From: Variovorax sp. CF079
GTDB taxonomy: Bacteria; Pseudomonadota; Gammaproteobacteria; Burkholderiales; Burkholderiaceae_C
Direction of reading: 5' to 3'
DNA length: 64,000 nt
Assembly (NCBI RefSeq): GCF_900101545.1
Contig: NZ_FMZU01000012.1
Location: 168,353-232,352 of the forward strand
Shown here piece by piece: positions 35,010-45,895 of the stretch. Numbering within the stretch: the stretch's first letter is position 1; each line of letters starts with the position of its first letter. Made by a program: the position numbers and the translations under genes. The notes under the pieces are model-generated. The model searched no databases. It saw nothing but the letters and a program-made list of their open reading frames with translations, and had not been told where the DNA came from.

Positions 35010-36605
35010 ATGATCGAAAAATCGACGCGCCCGGCGGTCCTCTGGCTGCTCTCAATCGTCCTCGCAGCCCTTTTTGCCGCGTTTCAGATCCAGTCATCGC
35101 TGCACAGCGGCTCCTTGTCGCTGCCCGTGACGTACGACGACGTCGGTTATTTCAATGACGCCCTGGGCAGGCTCGATCTCTTGTACCGCAACGACGGCTG
35201 GACCTTTCTGAGGAGCTTCTGGATCAATCCTCCTCACGCTCCGCTGCAGACGGTCTTGGCGCTAGCGGGCTTTGGCCTTTTCGGCCCCAGACCCTGGGCG
35301 GCGGATGCCATGAATGCGCTTCCTGTATCTGTCGTTCTGTTTTTATTTCTCGGCTTTGCTCGCCGCTCTTTGCCTTTGGCGGTCGCGGCGGTGTTGGCAG
35401 TCGCATTGCTCGGATTTCCGCTTCTGGGCATGCTCGTTCTCGAGTTTCGTCCCGACATGTTGTGCGCACTGCTCACGGCCATCGGTGCACTCATCGTGGT
35501 TGCAGATTCACGTTGGAGAAAGGGCCAGCGAGCCGCTTTGGGGGCGACGATCGCTTTGTTCGTCGGCGCACTCCTGGCGAAACCAACCTTGGCTCCCGTG
35601 ACGGTGGCGGTGTTTGGCGTAGCCGTCCTTGCCGTCATTGCCCTCCATTCAAGTTCGCGGGATGACACCAAACGGATCGCCTGGATCGCTGTCATGTGCG
35701 GCGGTCTCGGGGCGTTGATCGTTCTTCCCTACTATGTTGCGGTTCTGCCGCGGCTCATTGGCTACATCTCGTCCAACGCATTTGGAGCCAACGCCAACCT
35801 ATGGCGCGCGAACATCCCCTGGTCGGAACACGTTCTCTACTACCTCAGCGGCTCCGGCGGCGAGGTCGCCATCAGCCTCGGCTGGCTTGCGCTGGGCTGT
35901 GCGACATTGATTTTGGCGTTGCCGATACTGATCCGAACTCGCCGAACCGCCTTGGCCATTTTCCTCGTTGCCTTGGCCGGGTATGCCAGCGTGACCATGC
36001 CAGCAATGAAGAGTCCGTTTCTTGGCGTGATCGTCTCTGCTTTCGTGCTTTGCATTCTTGCGGTCTTGATCGTGACGTTGCTGGATCGCTTGCCGCGACA
36101 GCTCTCGCTTGTGGCCGCCATCGCTCTTCTCGCATTTTCAATCCTGATGTGGCGCCCAGTCGCCCTGGCGCTGCGCAACGCTGCCACGCCCGCCAACGCA
36201 GCACAGGCCCAGCACCACTCGAGGATCTACGCACAGACGGCCGGCGCGATTGCATCAATACCAGATCTAGAGCGACGCCAGCTCTACTTCCCGGTCATCT
36301 CGCAGTATCTCAACCCCGACAATATCGAGTTCGCGTTGCGGCGCCGTGCACTCCCCGTGCCGGGGACGCCGCGCGTGTACCTGAACGGAGACATCTCTTA
36401 TCACGAGGCTCTCCTTGCCAAGTCCGATTTGGTGGTGCTGTTCTCAGACGAAAGCACGTTGCCCATGCCTTGGCCCGCCAGCTCAGTCATTCGCAAGGAG
36501 ATTGGCGCGGCGGTGGCTGCATCCAACTCGTTCGAACCCGTTGCAACCGTGGATGGTGGCCTCTTTCCGGGCAGGGTGATTGTTCTCAAGCGCAAAGGAA
36601 CTTGA
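35010..36605 (+). CDS. Large polytopic membrane protein, GT-C-like glycosyltransferase
   Basis: 531 residues from ATG 35010 (M-I-E-K-S-T-R-P); the frame is open from 34932. About 10-11 hydrophobic helices follow a first loop with the acidic motif T-Y-D-D-V-G-Y-F, as in GT-C enzymes that use lipid-linked sugar at the outer membrane face. The C-terminal 140 residues are soluble and probably periplasmic. It lies 153 bp after the CmcI-like gene. With GtrB and GtrA in the same operon it is a good candidate for the final periplasmic transfer step. No named family could be assigned. Confidence 0.72.
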   Translation: MIEKSTRPAVLWLLSIVLAALFAAFQIQSSLHSGSLSLPVTYDDVGYFNDALGRLDLLYRNDGWTFLRSFWINPPHAPLQTVLALAGFGLFGPRPWAADAMNALPVSVVLFLFLGFARRSLPLAVAAVLAVALLGFPLLGMLVLEFRPDMLCALLTAIGALIVVADSRWRKGQRAALGATIALFVGALLAKPTLAPVTVAVFGVAVLAVIALHSSSRDDTKRIAWIAVMCGGLGALIVLPYYVAVLPRLIGYISSNAFGANANLWRANIPWSEHVLYYLSGSGGEVAISLGWLALGCATLILALPILIRTRRTALAIFLVALAGYASVTMPAMKSPFLGVIVSAFVLCILAVLIVTLLDRLPRQLSLVAAIALLAFSILMWRPVALALRNAATPANAAQAQHHSRIYAQTAGAIASIPDLERRQLYFPVISQYLNPDNIEFALRRRALPVPGTPRVYLNGDISYHEALLAKSDLVVLFSDESTLPMPWPASSVIRKEIGAAVAASNSFEPVATVDGGLFPGRVIVLKRKGT

Positions 36606-36764
36606 GGCTCAGGGCTGAGTAGTGATTCGCCGCAGCCTCGCCCCCTTCCCTGCACTGGCGAGGGGGGCGGGCCAGGGAGTCCTGCCCCGGGGTGAGCCGG
36701 CAACTCACGCGCTCACTTCCGCAGCACCTTCTCGCGCCCGTCGGCGCTGCCGCCTCGCCTCGTC
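36606..36764. other. Convergent intergenic segment with imperfect GC-rich inverted repeat
   Basis: Between the membrane-protein gene (+) and gmd (-) there is an inverted repeat of a CGCCCCC arm near 36642 and a GGGGGCG arm near 36660, without a T-tract. No coding signal or promoter was recognised. Confidence 0.4.
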
Positions 36765-38123
<1,359 letters not shown>

Positions 38124-41100
38124 ATGCTCTTTGTGTCCTACGCCCAGAACTTTGAAGACGTGATGCTCTGGCGCGCGCTTAGCCACGTCGAACGAGGCTT
38201 CTACATCGATGTGGGGGCGCAGTCTGCGGATTTGGATTCGGTCACGCGCGCGTTCAGTGAAAGAGGTTGGCGCGGCATCAACATCGAGCCGCATCCTCTT
38301 TATTTTGCCCAGTTGTCGGAACGTCGTCCGCTCGACATCAATCTCTGCACCGCGGTTGGCGACCGTACTGGCGCTCTGACCATGAACTTTGTCGAGGTCA
38401 CTGGACTGTCCACTGCCGACGATGGGATCGCGGCCGGTCATGCGGCCGCTGGCTATGTGTTGAACCGCGCGGAGGTAAGCCTTACCACGTTGGCTGCTCT
38501 GTGGAAGGAGCATGTCCCGCCCCAGCAAGCGGTTCATTTCCTCAAAGTGGATGTCGAAGGATTTGAAGCGGCTGTACTGGCGGGCAACGACTGGGCCTGC
38601 CATCGTCCCTGGATCGTGGTTGTAGAAGCCACGCTTCCAAACTCTCGAACAGAGAGCCATGCCGAATGGGAGGGCACACTCTTGAATGGCGGCTACGAGC
38701 ACGTCTATTCAGACGGCCTGAATCGCTTCTACGTCGCCCAGGAGCATGCGGAGCTCGGCAACGCATTCAAGTATCCGCCGAACGTTTTTGATGGCTTCGT
38801 CACAGCAGATTTGGAGGCTTCCCGGCATCGACTGAGTATGGTCGAGGCGGAATTGTCAGAGATCCGAGCGCGCATCGCCTTCACCGAGACGACGTTGATC
38901 GAATCCCAACGACGCATCGAATTGGCAGAGGCGAGCGCGATCGAGGCGAGAACGCGCGAACGGCAAGCGCGGCTCCAGGGCAATGCCGAAGCGAGCGAAC
39001 TTCGCGCATTGATTGTCGAGGCGAATCATCGAGCGGAGGAAGTGGCTCGGCACTACCGCGAGGTGCTGTCATCGAGCTCCTGGCGCATCACGGCGCCTTT
39101 GCGCAAGGTCGCCTCAGCGGTTCCGCGTTCAGTTTGGCGCCATGCGCGTCGCGCAGCAAAGGCCGCGTGGTGGATCGCCACCCCTTGGCGCCTTCCGGCG
39201 CGCCTGCGCTTTCTTCGCGAGCGAAACGGAGTGACCCTGCAGGCCGAAAGCGTCAAGAGGTCGGGCAATCCACCGATGCTCGACCTGACGACGGATCAAG
39301 GCTTGCTGCAGGCATGCGGACTCTCACGCGACGAGGTGCTGTGGCCCGTGCAGTCTGGGCAAGCCATTGTCGATACGTGGTCGGCAGCGCGGTTCTGCAT
39401 CGACATGTTGCGGGCGCGGGCCGATGTGCGCACACGGTTTCCCAGGGCGCTGTCCGAGCCCGAAAGAAGTGGCTTTGCGCAGTGGCTGACCGACGATCAC
39501 GGCAATCCACTGGATCTGTCGGAGCGCGCGAAAAAAGAGCTGCGGGAATTGCTGCATCAGGACGTCGCGGCACCCGCTCGACAGATGTTTCTGTTTCGTG
39601 CAGACGTCAGGGCCGGCTTGCCGCATGGGCTCACGCCGCCCGGCCAGGCCGAGTTGTTTCGCTGGTTCATGCGCGAGGGAAGAAGCGAGCGTGGCTTGAG
39701 GAGCGAGGAGATTCTGTGGTTGTTCATGCAAGCCGCTGAGAATCCTGCACTTGAGCTCGTGCGCGCATTCCTGTTCACGCCCGAATGGCAAAAGCTCTAC
39801 CCGGACGGCCTAACGGTGTTCGGGCGCAGAGCTTTTTCAGAGTGGTTCGCTGCAAGCTACCAAGCGGCGCCTGCGAATTGGCTAGAGCCATCCACCTGGC
39901 CAGTAGACATTTCGGTATCGCGCCAGCTGCGCGAGGCGTACTACGCGCGTGAAGACTGGCAGAGACGGCAGCCGGGTGCATTTGACAGCGTCTCAACGGC
40001 CATGTCCTTGCTCGTCTGGCTGCAATCCGGCGAAGTTGCGTTGACGGAAGAGGCACAGGCCTGGTGCGCCGCGCTCGACGTCCGGAAGGTCGCCGAGGAA
40101 CTGGCCTCGTTGGGCGTCAACATGATCGGCCATTTTTGCTGCCCATCGGGTGTGCGTGTGTCGGCGGAGGCGCTAGCCGAGGGCATGAAAGAACTGGGTA
40201 TACAAACTTCGTTGCGCGATTTGAGAACGGACGTCAAGGACGAGCCGAATCACGTTCGCTTCCAGGGGCTCGAGGATTTCGATGCAACCATCATCCATAC
40301 CCAGCCCGAGCCCTTTTTCAGCGAGGCGTACGCGCGCAGTGATCTTCAAGAGCGGTCGCCCAGAACCTATCGGATTGCGTTCTGGTATTGGGAGTTTGAC
40401 TCCGTGCCGGAGAGCTGGATCGGGCATGCATCGGGCGTCGATGAAGTCTGGGCCGCCACAGAGTTCGTCGCAAAAGGTTTGCGCGAGCGGCTCTCTGTTC
40501 CGGTCAAGACCTTGTTTCCGGGGGTGCAGCTCGGCACCTACACGCGGCGGGATCGAAAATACTTCGGGATCCCGGACAACACCTTCACGTTCCTGTTCAA
40601 CTTTCATATGAACAGCGTCATGGAGCGAAAAAATCCGCTCGGCCTGATTCGGGCCTTCAAGCAGGCTTTTCGGCCGGACGAGTCGGTATCACTGGTGGTG
40701 AAGACGATGTTCGGCCACCATCATCCGGCTCAGATGGATGCGTTGCTCAAGGCGGCAGCTGATTGCAACGTGCAAGTTATCGATCAGACGTATGACGCGG
40801 ACGAGGTGCTATCGCTCACTGATGTTTGCGATGCTTACGTCTCGCTTCATCGGAGCGAAGGCCTCGGCCTCACGATGGCGGAGGCGATGCTGATGGGCAA
40901 GCCGGTGATAGCGACGAATTACTCCGGCAACGTCGATTTCATGAACGATTCCAACAGCTTGCTGGTCCCCTATGAGCTGGTCAAATTGGGCCGAGCATTA
41001 CCTCCCTACGATGCCGATCTGATGTGGGCGGAGCCCTCGATCGAGCATGCAGCAGCTCTGATGCGCCGCGTCTTCGACGAACCCGCTTGGGCTCGCGAAC

Positions 41101-41219
41101 TCGGCGCACGAGCCAAGGCCAGTGCGGAAGCGAGCCTGTCCGTGCATGTCGCTGGCAGGAAAGTTGCACAACGGCTGGCGGAAATCAAGGCGCAAAGGGT
41201 CACCGTGATCCAGGCCTGA
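38124..41219 (+). CDS. FkbM methyltransferase - four-unit repeat - GT4 glycosyltransferase fusion
   Basis: 1031 residues from the ATG at 38124. Order: FkbM-type methyltransferase (about 1-205; F-E-D-V-M-L-W, Y-I-D-V-G-A, N-I-E-P-H-P, L-K-V-D-V-E-G-F-E); coiled coil (about 225-315); S-S-W-R-I-T-A-P-L-R (318-327); W-W-I-A-T-P-W (349-355); four repeat units of about 59 residues (about 432-645); GT-B/GT4 catalytic region (about 665-1025) with F-W-Y-W-E-F-D, N-P-L-G-L-I-R and E-G-L-G-L-T-M-A-E (E-x7-E). It would methylate and extend a glycan, perhaps capping it. The gene at 45888 is a paralog of residues from about 340 on. Confidence 0.85.
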   Translation: MLFVSYAQNFEDVMLWRALSHVERGFYIDVGAQSADLDSVTRAFSERGWRGINIEPHPLYFAQLSERRPLDINLCTAVGDRTGALTMNFVEVTGLSTADDGIAAGHAAAGYVLNRAEVSLTTLAALWKEHVPPQQAVHFLKVDVEGFEAAVLAGNDWACHRPWIVVVEATLPNSRTESHAEWEGTLLNGGYEHVYSDGLNRFYVAQEHAELGNAFKYPPNVFDGFVTADLEASRHRLSMVEAELSEIRARIAFTETTLIESQRRIELAEASAIEARTRERQARLQGNAEASELRALIVEANHRAEEVARHYREVLSSSSWRITAPLRKVASAVPRSVWRHARRAAKAAWWIATPWRLPARLRFLRERNGVTLQAESVKRSGNPPMLDLTTDQGLLQACGLSRDEVLWPVQSGQAIVDTWSAARFCIDMLRARADVRTRFPRALSEPERSGFAQWLTDDHGNPLDLSERAKKELRELLHQDVAAPARQMFLFRADVRAGLPHGLTPPGQAELFRWFMREGRSERGLRSEEILWLFMQAAENPALELVRAFLFTPEWQKLYPDGLTVFGRRAFSEWFAASYQAAPANWLEPSTWPVDISVSRQLREAYYAREDWQRRQPGAFDSVSTAMSLLVWLQSGEVALTEEAQAWCAALDVRKVAEELASLGVNMIGHFCCPSGVRVSAEALAEGMKELGIQTSLRDLRTDVKDEPNHVRFQGLEDFDATIIHTQPEPFFSEAYARSDLQERSPRTYRIAFWYWEFDSVPESWIGHASGVDEVWAATEFVAKGLRERLSVPVKTLFPGVQLGTYTRRDRKYFGIPDNTFTFLFNFHMNSVMERKNPLGLIRAFKQAFRPDESVSLVVKTMFGHHHPAQMDALLKAAADCNVQVIDQTYDADEVLSLTDVCDAYVSLHRSEGLGLTMAEAMLMGKPVIATNYSGNVDFMNDSNSLLVPYELVKLGRALPPYDADLMWAEPSIEHAAALMRRVFDEPAWARELGARAKASAEASLSVHVAGRKVAQRLAEIKAQRVTVIQA
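39417..40061 (+). repeat. Four tandem protein-level units (~59 aa) inside the FkbM-GT gene
   Basis: Units align on an acidic residue (residues 434, 494, 554 and 611 of the 1031-residue protein; spacing 60, 60, 57). Loose consensus: R-x-D/E-V/W-x3-x-P-x-x-L, then a Gly or Glu, then F-x-x-W-hydrophobic about 15 residues later. Units 1-3 are clear (F-P-R-A-L ... F-A-Q-W-L; L-P-H-G-L ... F-R-W-F; Y-P-D-G-L ... F-S-E-W-F), unit 4 weaker. The DNA itself is not repeated. Confidence 0.65.
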
Positions 41220-41316
41220 CAGGAGGCGTGCCTCTCAGCCAGCGACTCCGATCTTTGCTGACGTAGGCGTACGTCCTTGTCCTGCTACTGTTGTCGTTGA
41301 AACCAACTTGAATTTG

Positions 41317-43719
41317 ATGATGAGTGAGCTGAACCCGCGCTTAGCGCTGGATATGTATGTGCTGGCGCAGGGTGTCAAAACCGGCGTGTATCGCGTCTGT
41401 GACGAGTTGTTTCCCTTGCTTGCTCGTTCACACAGATTCAGGCCCAGGCTTTTCTACCGCCCGGGGGATGAAGCGCGCGCGGCCGAATACGTTCTCGAAA
41501 AGCGCTTGCCTGCGCAGCAGCACGCTTCGTCCGACGCGGAGCCCTCCCAGGATGCCGACATTCTGTTGTCGCCATTCGGCGTTGCGCCCCGGAAGTGGCT
41601 GCTCGATCCGCGACTGCTGCACGCCCATATCGTCTACGACCTCATCGGCATCAATCGACCCGACTTCTTCTCGCCCGAGGCTGCGGCGGAGGTTCGCAAC
41701 ATTGTTGACAGTCTGGATGAGCACACCGTCATCTTCTCTATCTCGGAATTCACGAAAAAGGATCTGCTGGCCAGCAGGCCGGATCTGAGCCCGAGGCAGA
41801 TCACGGTCATTCCTCTTGCAGCCGGTCCTTCCTTCGGGCCCTGCGACGACGCAAGCATGAAGAGCAGGGTGCGCGCAAAGTATGGAATTCCTCCGCAGGT
41901 TCCATTCGTTCTAAGCCTGGCCACTCTTGAGATACGCAAGAACCTCGACCAGGTAGTCAACGCCTTCGTGTTGTACCTGGAGCAGACTGAATCGAGCCCG
42001 ATGCACCTCGTGCTCTCTGGTATGTCCGGCTGGAAGCTGGAGCAGTTGCAGAGTGCTCTGGCGGCGGCTGGGCGGTGGCGACATCGCATCGTTCTCACCG
42101 GCTTCGTCGAGGACGAGGATCTGTCGGCGCTCTACAGCGATGCATTGTGCTTCGTCTATTTGTCGCGGTACGAAGGCTTCGGCCTGCCGCCTCTGGAAGC
42201 GATGGCTTGCGGTACGCCCGTTGTGTGCGCTGACAACTCGTCGCTTCCCGAAGTCGTCGGCGAAGCGGGGCTGCTGCTGGATGCCGATGACGTGCAGGGC
42301 GTGGTGGACGCGATACGGAAGATCTCCGCGTCGGAGGAATTTCGGAGGGACCTTTCGCATGCAGGCGTCGAGAGGGCCCGGCTGTTCAGCTGGGAACGTT
42401 GTGCAGAGATCGTTGGTGAGACGCTTTGCTCTGCCTATGCTCGCCATTCCGAGCGGCCTGCAAATCGCCGACCACGCAAGCTGGCTCCGGGCACTCTGGC
42501 TGCGAAGTACGGTCGCCCCGATGGCATTGTCGAAGCCAACGTCCTCGACTATCAGAACGGCAGCCATGGTCCACGCTTCCCGCTGCACGAGAGCCAACGT
42601 CCTCAAGCATATGGCGCCGACTGGCCTTACTGGATCGACGCTCTGCCTGCCAAGAGTTCGAGACTGGAAGAAGGCGGTTTGCGAACGGAAGGACGCTTCA
42701 AGACGGGCACCGCCTCCATGCCTCTGGTGACATATGTCACCGTGGTCCGCAACAACACGGCGACCTTGTCACGCACGATCGAAAGCGTCCAGAACCAGAC
42801 CTATCCGAATGTAGAGCATGTGGTGCTCGACGGTGCCTCTACGGATGGGACCCTCGACCTGATTCGACAGTACGCGGACAGGATCGACTACTACGCTTCG
42901 GAACCTGACAAGGGCCTTTATGACGCAGTGAACAAGGCCATACCGCTCGCAAGAGGTCAACTGATCTGCGTTCTCAATTCGGACGATTGGCTCCAACCGG
43001 ACGCCGCTGAAATCGCTGTCCACCGGATGGGAGATTGCGATGGATCAGCGATCTTGTTGACGGCTGCAAATGTGGTGCAAGGAGGCGAGGTGGTTCAGGA
43101 GTGGTATCCAGCATTCGTGCACCCAGGCTGCTACTTCATGTGTGCCAACGACTGTCACAATGGCATCTATGCGACTCGGGCCGCCTACAAAAGCTCAGGC
43201 GCCTACGATGATTCGTACAAGATCGTCGCTGACTTCAAATGGATCATGACGTGCCTCGAGGCTGGCGTGACCTTTACTTACACGAGGGAAGTGTCGGTCA
43301 ACTATTCGCTCGGCGGCACCTCCGGTGACGTACGCCAGCACAGCATGGAGTGCATGAGGGTGGTCGGCGAACGCTTTCCATTTCTGACGCCAACCGACAT
43401 CTCCGGGCTCTATCATTGCTTCTTCCTGTTTGCCGGTGTGGCAAACCTGCCCGATCATCCGGCGAACCGCACCGAGTTCTTGCGAGATGTATTTGCAAGG
43501 CACTCGGCGAACCCCGATTTCCTTCATGCGCTCGGTTGGGCTTCCATCGAGAAGCTTCAGCATCCCGCCGACAACCAGCCCATCACACTTCCCCTGGTTG
43601 AAGCGCGCATTCCGCCGGTCAGCGCGTCCGCCAAAGAGGCCGTGAAGGCGGCGTTGGGAAAATATCCGGGCGCATACACGGTCGTTCAACGCCTGTACTC
43701 ATCGATGCTGAAAAGATAA
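41317..43719 (+). CDS. Two-domain glycosyltransferase, GT4 + GT2
   Basis: About 800 residues from ATG 41317 (a TTG at 41308 adds three). The N-terminal GT4 domain (about 1-380) has V-Y-D-L-I-G, S-L-A-T-L-E-I-R-K-N-L and E-G-F-G-L-P-P-L-E (E-x7-E). A linker follows, then a C-terminal GT2 domain (about 468-700) with V-T-V-V-R-N-N, D-G-A-S-T-D-G-T and L-N-S-D-D-W (metal Asp-x-Asp). Two catalytic domains in one chain usually add two successive sugars. G+C drops to about 52% in places (31 of 60 in 43201-43260), unlike the genome average. Confidence 0.88.
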   Translation: MMSELNPRLALDMYVLAQGVKTGVYRVCDELFPLLARSHRFRPRLFYRPGDEARAAEYVLEKRLPAQQHASSDAEPSQDADILLSPFGVAPRKWLLDPRLLHAHIVYDLIGINRPDFFSPEAAAEVRNIVDSLDEHTVIFSISEFTKKDLLASRPDLSPRQITVIPLAAGPSFGPCDDASMKSRVRAKYGIPPQVPFVLSLATLEIRKNLDQVVNAFVLYLEQTESSPMHLVLSGMSGWKLEQLQSALAAAGRWRHRIVLTGFVEDEDLSALYSDALCFVYLSRYEGFGLPPLEAMACGTPVVCADNSSLPEVVGEAGLLLDADDVQGVVDAIRKISASEEFRRDLSHAGVERARLFSWERCAEIVGETLCSAYARHSERPANRRPRKLAPGTLAAKYGRPDGIVEANVLDYQNGSHGPRFPLHESQRPQAYGADWPYWIDALPAKSSRLEEGGLRTEGRFKTGTASMPLVTYVTVVRNNTATLSRTIESVQNQTYPNVEHVVLDGASTDGTLDLIRQYADRIDYYASEPDKGLYDAVNKAIPLARGQLICVLNSDDWLQPDAAEIAVHRMGDCDGSAILLTAANVVQGGEVVQEWYPAFVHPGCYFMCANDCHNGIYATRAAYKSSGAYDDSYKIVADFKWIMTCLEAGVTFTYTREVSVNYSLGGTSGDVRQHSMECMRVVGERFPFLTPTDISGLYHCFFLFAGVANLPDHPANRTEFLRDVFARHSANPDFLHALGWASIEKLQHPADNQPITLPLVEARIPPVSASAKEAVKAALGKYPGAYTVVQRLYSSMLKR

Positions 43720-43723
43720 CGCT

Positions 43724-44884
43724 GTGGCAAGAATTGCATACCTGGATCATTCGTTTCATCGAACAACCAAATCAACGGCTTTCTTGCCTGAGATCCTGAG
43801 CCGACACGGTCACAGTGTCGACTTCTTCTGGGATGATGCGTGGCGGGGCGGCACGCCGGTCGCATGGACGGACGTCCGGTCACATGACGTTGTGATTATG
43901 TTTCAGTCCTTCTGTTTGCCAGACCGTCAGCACTTTCGGGAATCGCATCCGAATGTCGTGTATGTCCCGATGCTTGATCAATTCGGCATCTGGCAAGGCC
44001 CCATCTTCAATTTGTCTGCGTTCTGGGAGCCGTTCCAGGGATCCAAGGTATTGAATTTCTCGAGCGCCGTGCACTGCATGACGACAGGCTTCGGCATCGT
44101 GAGCCACTTCGCTCGCTACTATCAGCCGGCCACGAGACTGTTGCCGCCGCCCCCGCAGGGTCTGCATGGCTTCTTCTGGCTGCGTCGTGAACTGCAACTC
44201 CCTTGGCGAGTGATCCGAAAGCTCATCGAAAACACGAAATTCGACAGCTTCCATATCCATCTCGCAACTGACCCGGGTACGCAACCACCTGAACTGCCTT
44301 CGGCTGATGACATCGCCAGACACAACATCACGACCTCTACATGGTTCGAGAACAAGGCCGACCTGAACGCGCTGATGGAACGCGCGAACGTCTACTTTGC
44401 ACCTCGATTGGAGGAAGGGATTGGGCAGTCTTTTCTTGAGGCAATGTGCCGCGGGCAGTGCGTTGTTGCGCCCAATCAAGGAACCATGAACGAGTACATC
44501 GTGCCCGGCGTCAATGGATTGCTCTATGACAACCACAATCCGCAGCCGCTCGATTTTTCCGATGTGGCGAAGTTGGGGGCTCAGGCCAGAGCAGGCGCCT
44601 TGGCGGGTCGTGCTTCTTGGGAGAAGGCTGAGGAAGACCTCGTGCGCTTCATCCTTACGCCCAGCGAGGCACTTTACGTTGGCAAGTACCAGCATGCTTC
44701 TTGGGGCGCAGAGACTTCGACACAGCCTCATCCGACTCTTGCGCCCGTTGCGGCGCCAGTCCAGCCCCAGGCCCTTGCCCCTACCGGGTTGCGTCGCCTC
44801 GCCCAGCGCTACGCAGTTTTCAAGGCGACTCGGTTTATCTGGCATCCGATGATCAGGCTCGCCCGCCAGATCATGGGGCGCTGA
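43724..44884 (+). CDS. GT-B fold glycosyltransferase (GT1/GT4-like)
   Basis: 386 residues from GTG 43724, 4 bp after the previous stop. The C-terminal Rossmann half has A-P-R-L-E-E-G-I-G-Q-S-F-L-E-A-M (E-x7-E) and a following V-A-P-N-Q-G-T-M-N-E-Y, typical of GT4 retaining enzymes. The N-terminal half (A-Y-L-D-H-S-F-H) is unusual and does not match a named family. The tail after 325 is Pro/Gln/Ala-rich, then basic and aromatic, a possible membrane contact. Low G+C (31 of 60 in 43921-43980). Confidence 0.78.
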   Translation: MARIAYLDHSFHRTTKSTAFLPEILSRHGHSVDFFWDDAWRGGTPVAWTDVRSHDVVIMFQSFCLPDRQHFRESHPNVVYVPMLDQFGIWQGPIFNLSAFWEPFQGSKVLNFSSAVHCMTTGFGIVSHFARYYQPATRLLPPPPQGLHGFFWLRRELQLPWRVIRKLIENTKFDSFHIHLATDPGTQPPELPSADDIARHNITTSTWFENKADLNALMERANVYFAPRLEEGIGQSFLEAMCRGQCVVAPNQGTMNEYIVPGVNGLLYDNHNPQPLDFSDVAKLGAQARAGALAGRASWEKAEEDLVRFILTPSEALYVGKYQHASWGAETSTQPHPTLAPVAAPVQPQALAPTGLRRLAQRYAVFKATRFIWHPMIRLARQIMGR

Positions 44885-44938
44885 GCGTGTGTCGCACAAC
44901 TTTTTATCGTATTGACTGCGAAGCAATTGAGGTTCCAG

Positions 44939-45895
44939 ATGAAAACAAAGAAAGTATTCGTCGCAGGCCATCGCGGCCTCGTCGGTTCGGCAACGCTGCA
45001 GGCATTGAAGGGGCAGCCGGGCTATCAGGTTCTCACGCGCACCCACGACGAGCTAGACCTCGAGGATCGCGATGCCACGCGTGAGTTTTTTCTGCAGCAC
45101 CGTCCAGACCACGTCGTCATGTGCGCGGCCAAGGTGGGCGGAATCCTCGCGAACTCCAATTTCCCGGTCGACTTCCTGCACAACAACCTGCGCATCCAGC
45201 TCAACGTTTTCGATGCGGCCCACGAGGCCGGCATCGATCGCATGCTCTTCCTTGGCTCCTCGTGCATCTATCCGCGGGAATGCCCTCAGCCGATCAAGGA
45301 GGAGTACCTGCTGACCGGTCCGCTGGAGGCCACCAACCGCTCCTATGCGCTGGCCAAGATCGCGGGTGTGGAATCGTGCTGGGCCTTCAATCGGCAGTAC
45401 GGCACGCGCTATCTCGCCGCCATGCCGACCAACATGTACGGCCCCGGCGACAACTACCACCCCGAGCATTCGCATGTGCTGCCGGCACTGATTCGCCGGT
45501 TTCACGAAGCCAAGATCAAAGCCGATCCCGCGGTGGTCGTCTGGGGCTCCGGCACGCCGCGCAGGGAGTTCATGTACTCGTCCGACCTCGGCGAGGCCAT
45601 CCTGTTTCTACTTGACCTTCCCGACGAACGCTTCGCAGCGCTCACTTCCCCGGAAGTGACGCCCTTGATCAACATCGGCGTGGGCGAAGACGTGACCATC
45701 CGCGAGGTCGCCGAACTCATGAAGGCGACCGTGGGCTACGAGGGCGAACTCCAACTCGATGCCAGCAAGCCCGACGGCACGCCGCGCAAGCTGCTGGATG
45801 TGGGCCGGCTCTCCGCGCTTGGGTGGAAAGCCCGCACCCCGCTCGGCCTCGGCCTCAAGAATGCGTATCAGGATTTTCTCCAGCGCCATGTCTGA
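44939..45895 (+). CDS. fcl: GDP-L-fucose synthase
   Basis: 318 residues from MKTKKVFVAGHRG. G-H-R-G-L-V-G nucleotide loop, L-G-S-S-C-I-Y-P (catalytic Ser region), Y-A-L-A-K (Tyr/Lys) and N-x-Y-G-P-G-D-N are GMER/WcaG signatures. It epimerises and reduces the Gmd product to GDP-L-fucose. G+C rises sharply again here compared with the three genes before it. An 8-bp overlap joins it to the next glycosyltransferase. Confidence 0.95.
   Translation: MKTKKVFVAGHRGLVGSATLQALKGQPGYQVLTRTHDELDLEDRDATREFFLQHRPDHVVMCAAKVGGILANSNFPVDFLHNNLRIQLNVFDAAHEAGIDRMLFLGSSCIYPRECPQPIKEEYLLTGPLEATNRSYALAKIAGVESCWAFNRQYGTRYLAAMPTNMYGPGDNYHPEHSHVLPALIRRFHEAKIKADPAVVVWGSGTPRREFMYSSDLGEAILFLLDLPDERFAALTSPEVTPLINIGVGEDVTIREVAELMKATVGYEGELQLDASKPDGTPRKLLDVGRLSALGWKARTPLGLGLKNAYQDFLQRHV

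Noticed and set aside
36680..36764. Possible remnant of a gene 3' end downstream of gmd
   Set aside because: A short minus-strand frame reads D-G-R-E-K-V-L-R-K then stop, but about 10 codons without a match are too little to call a pseudogene.
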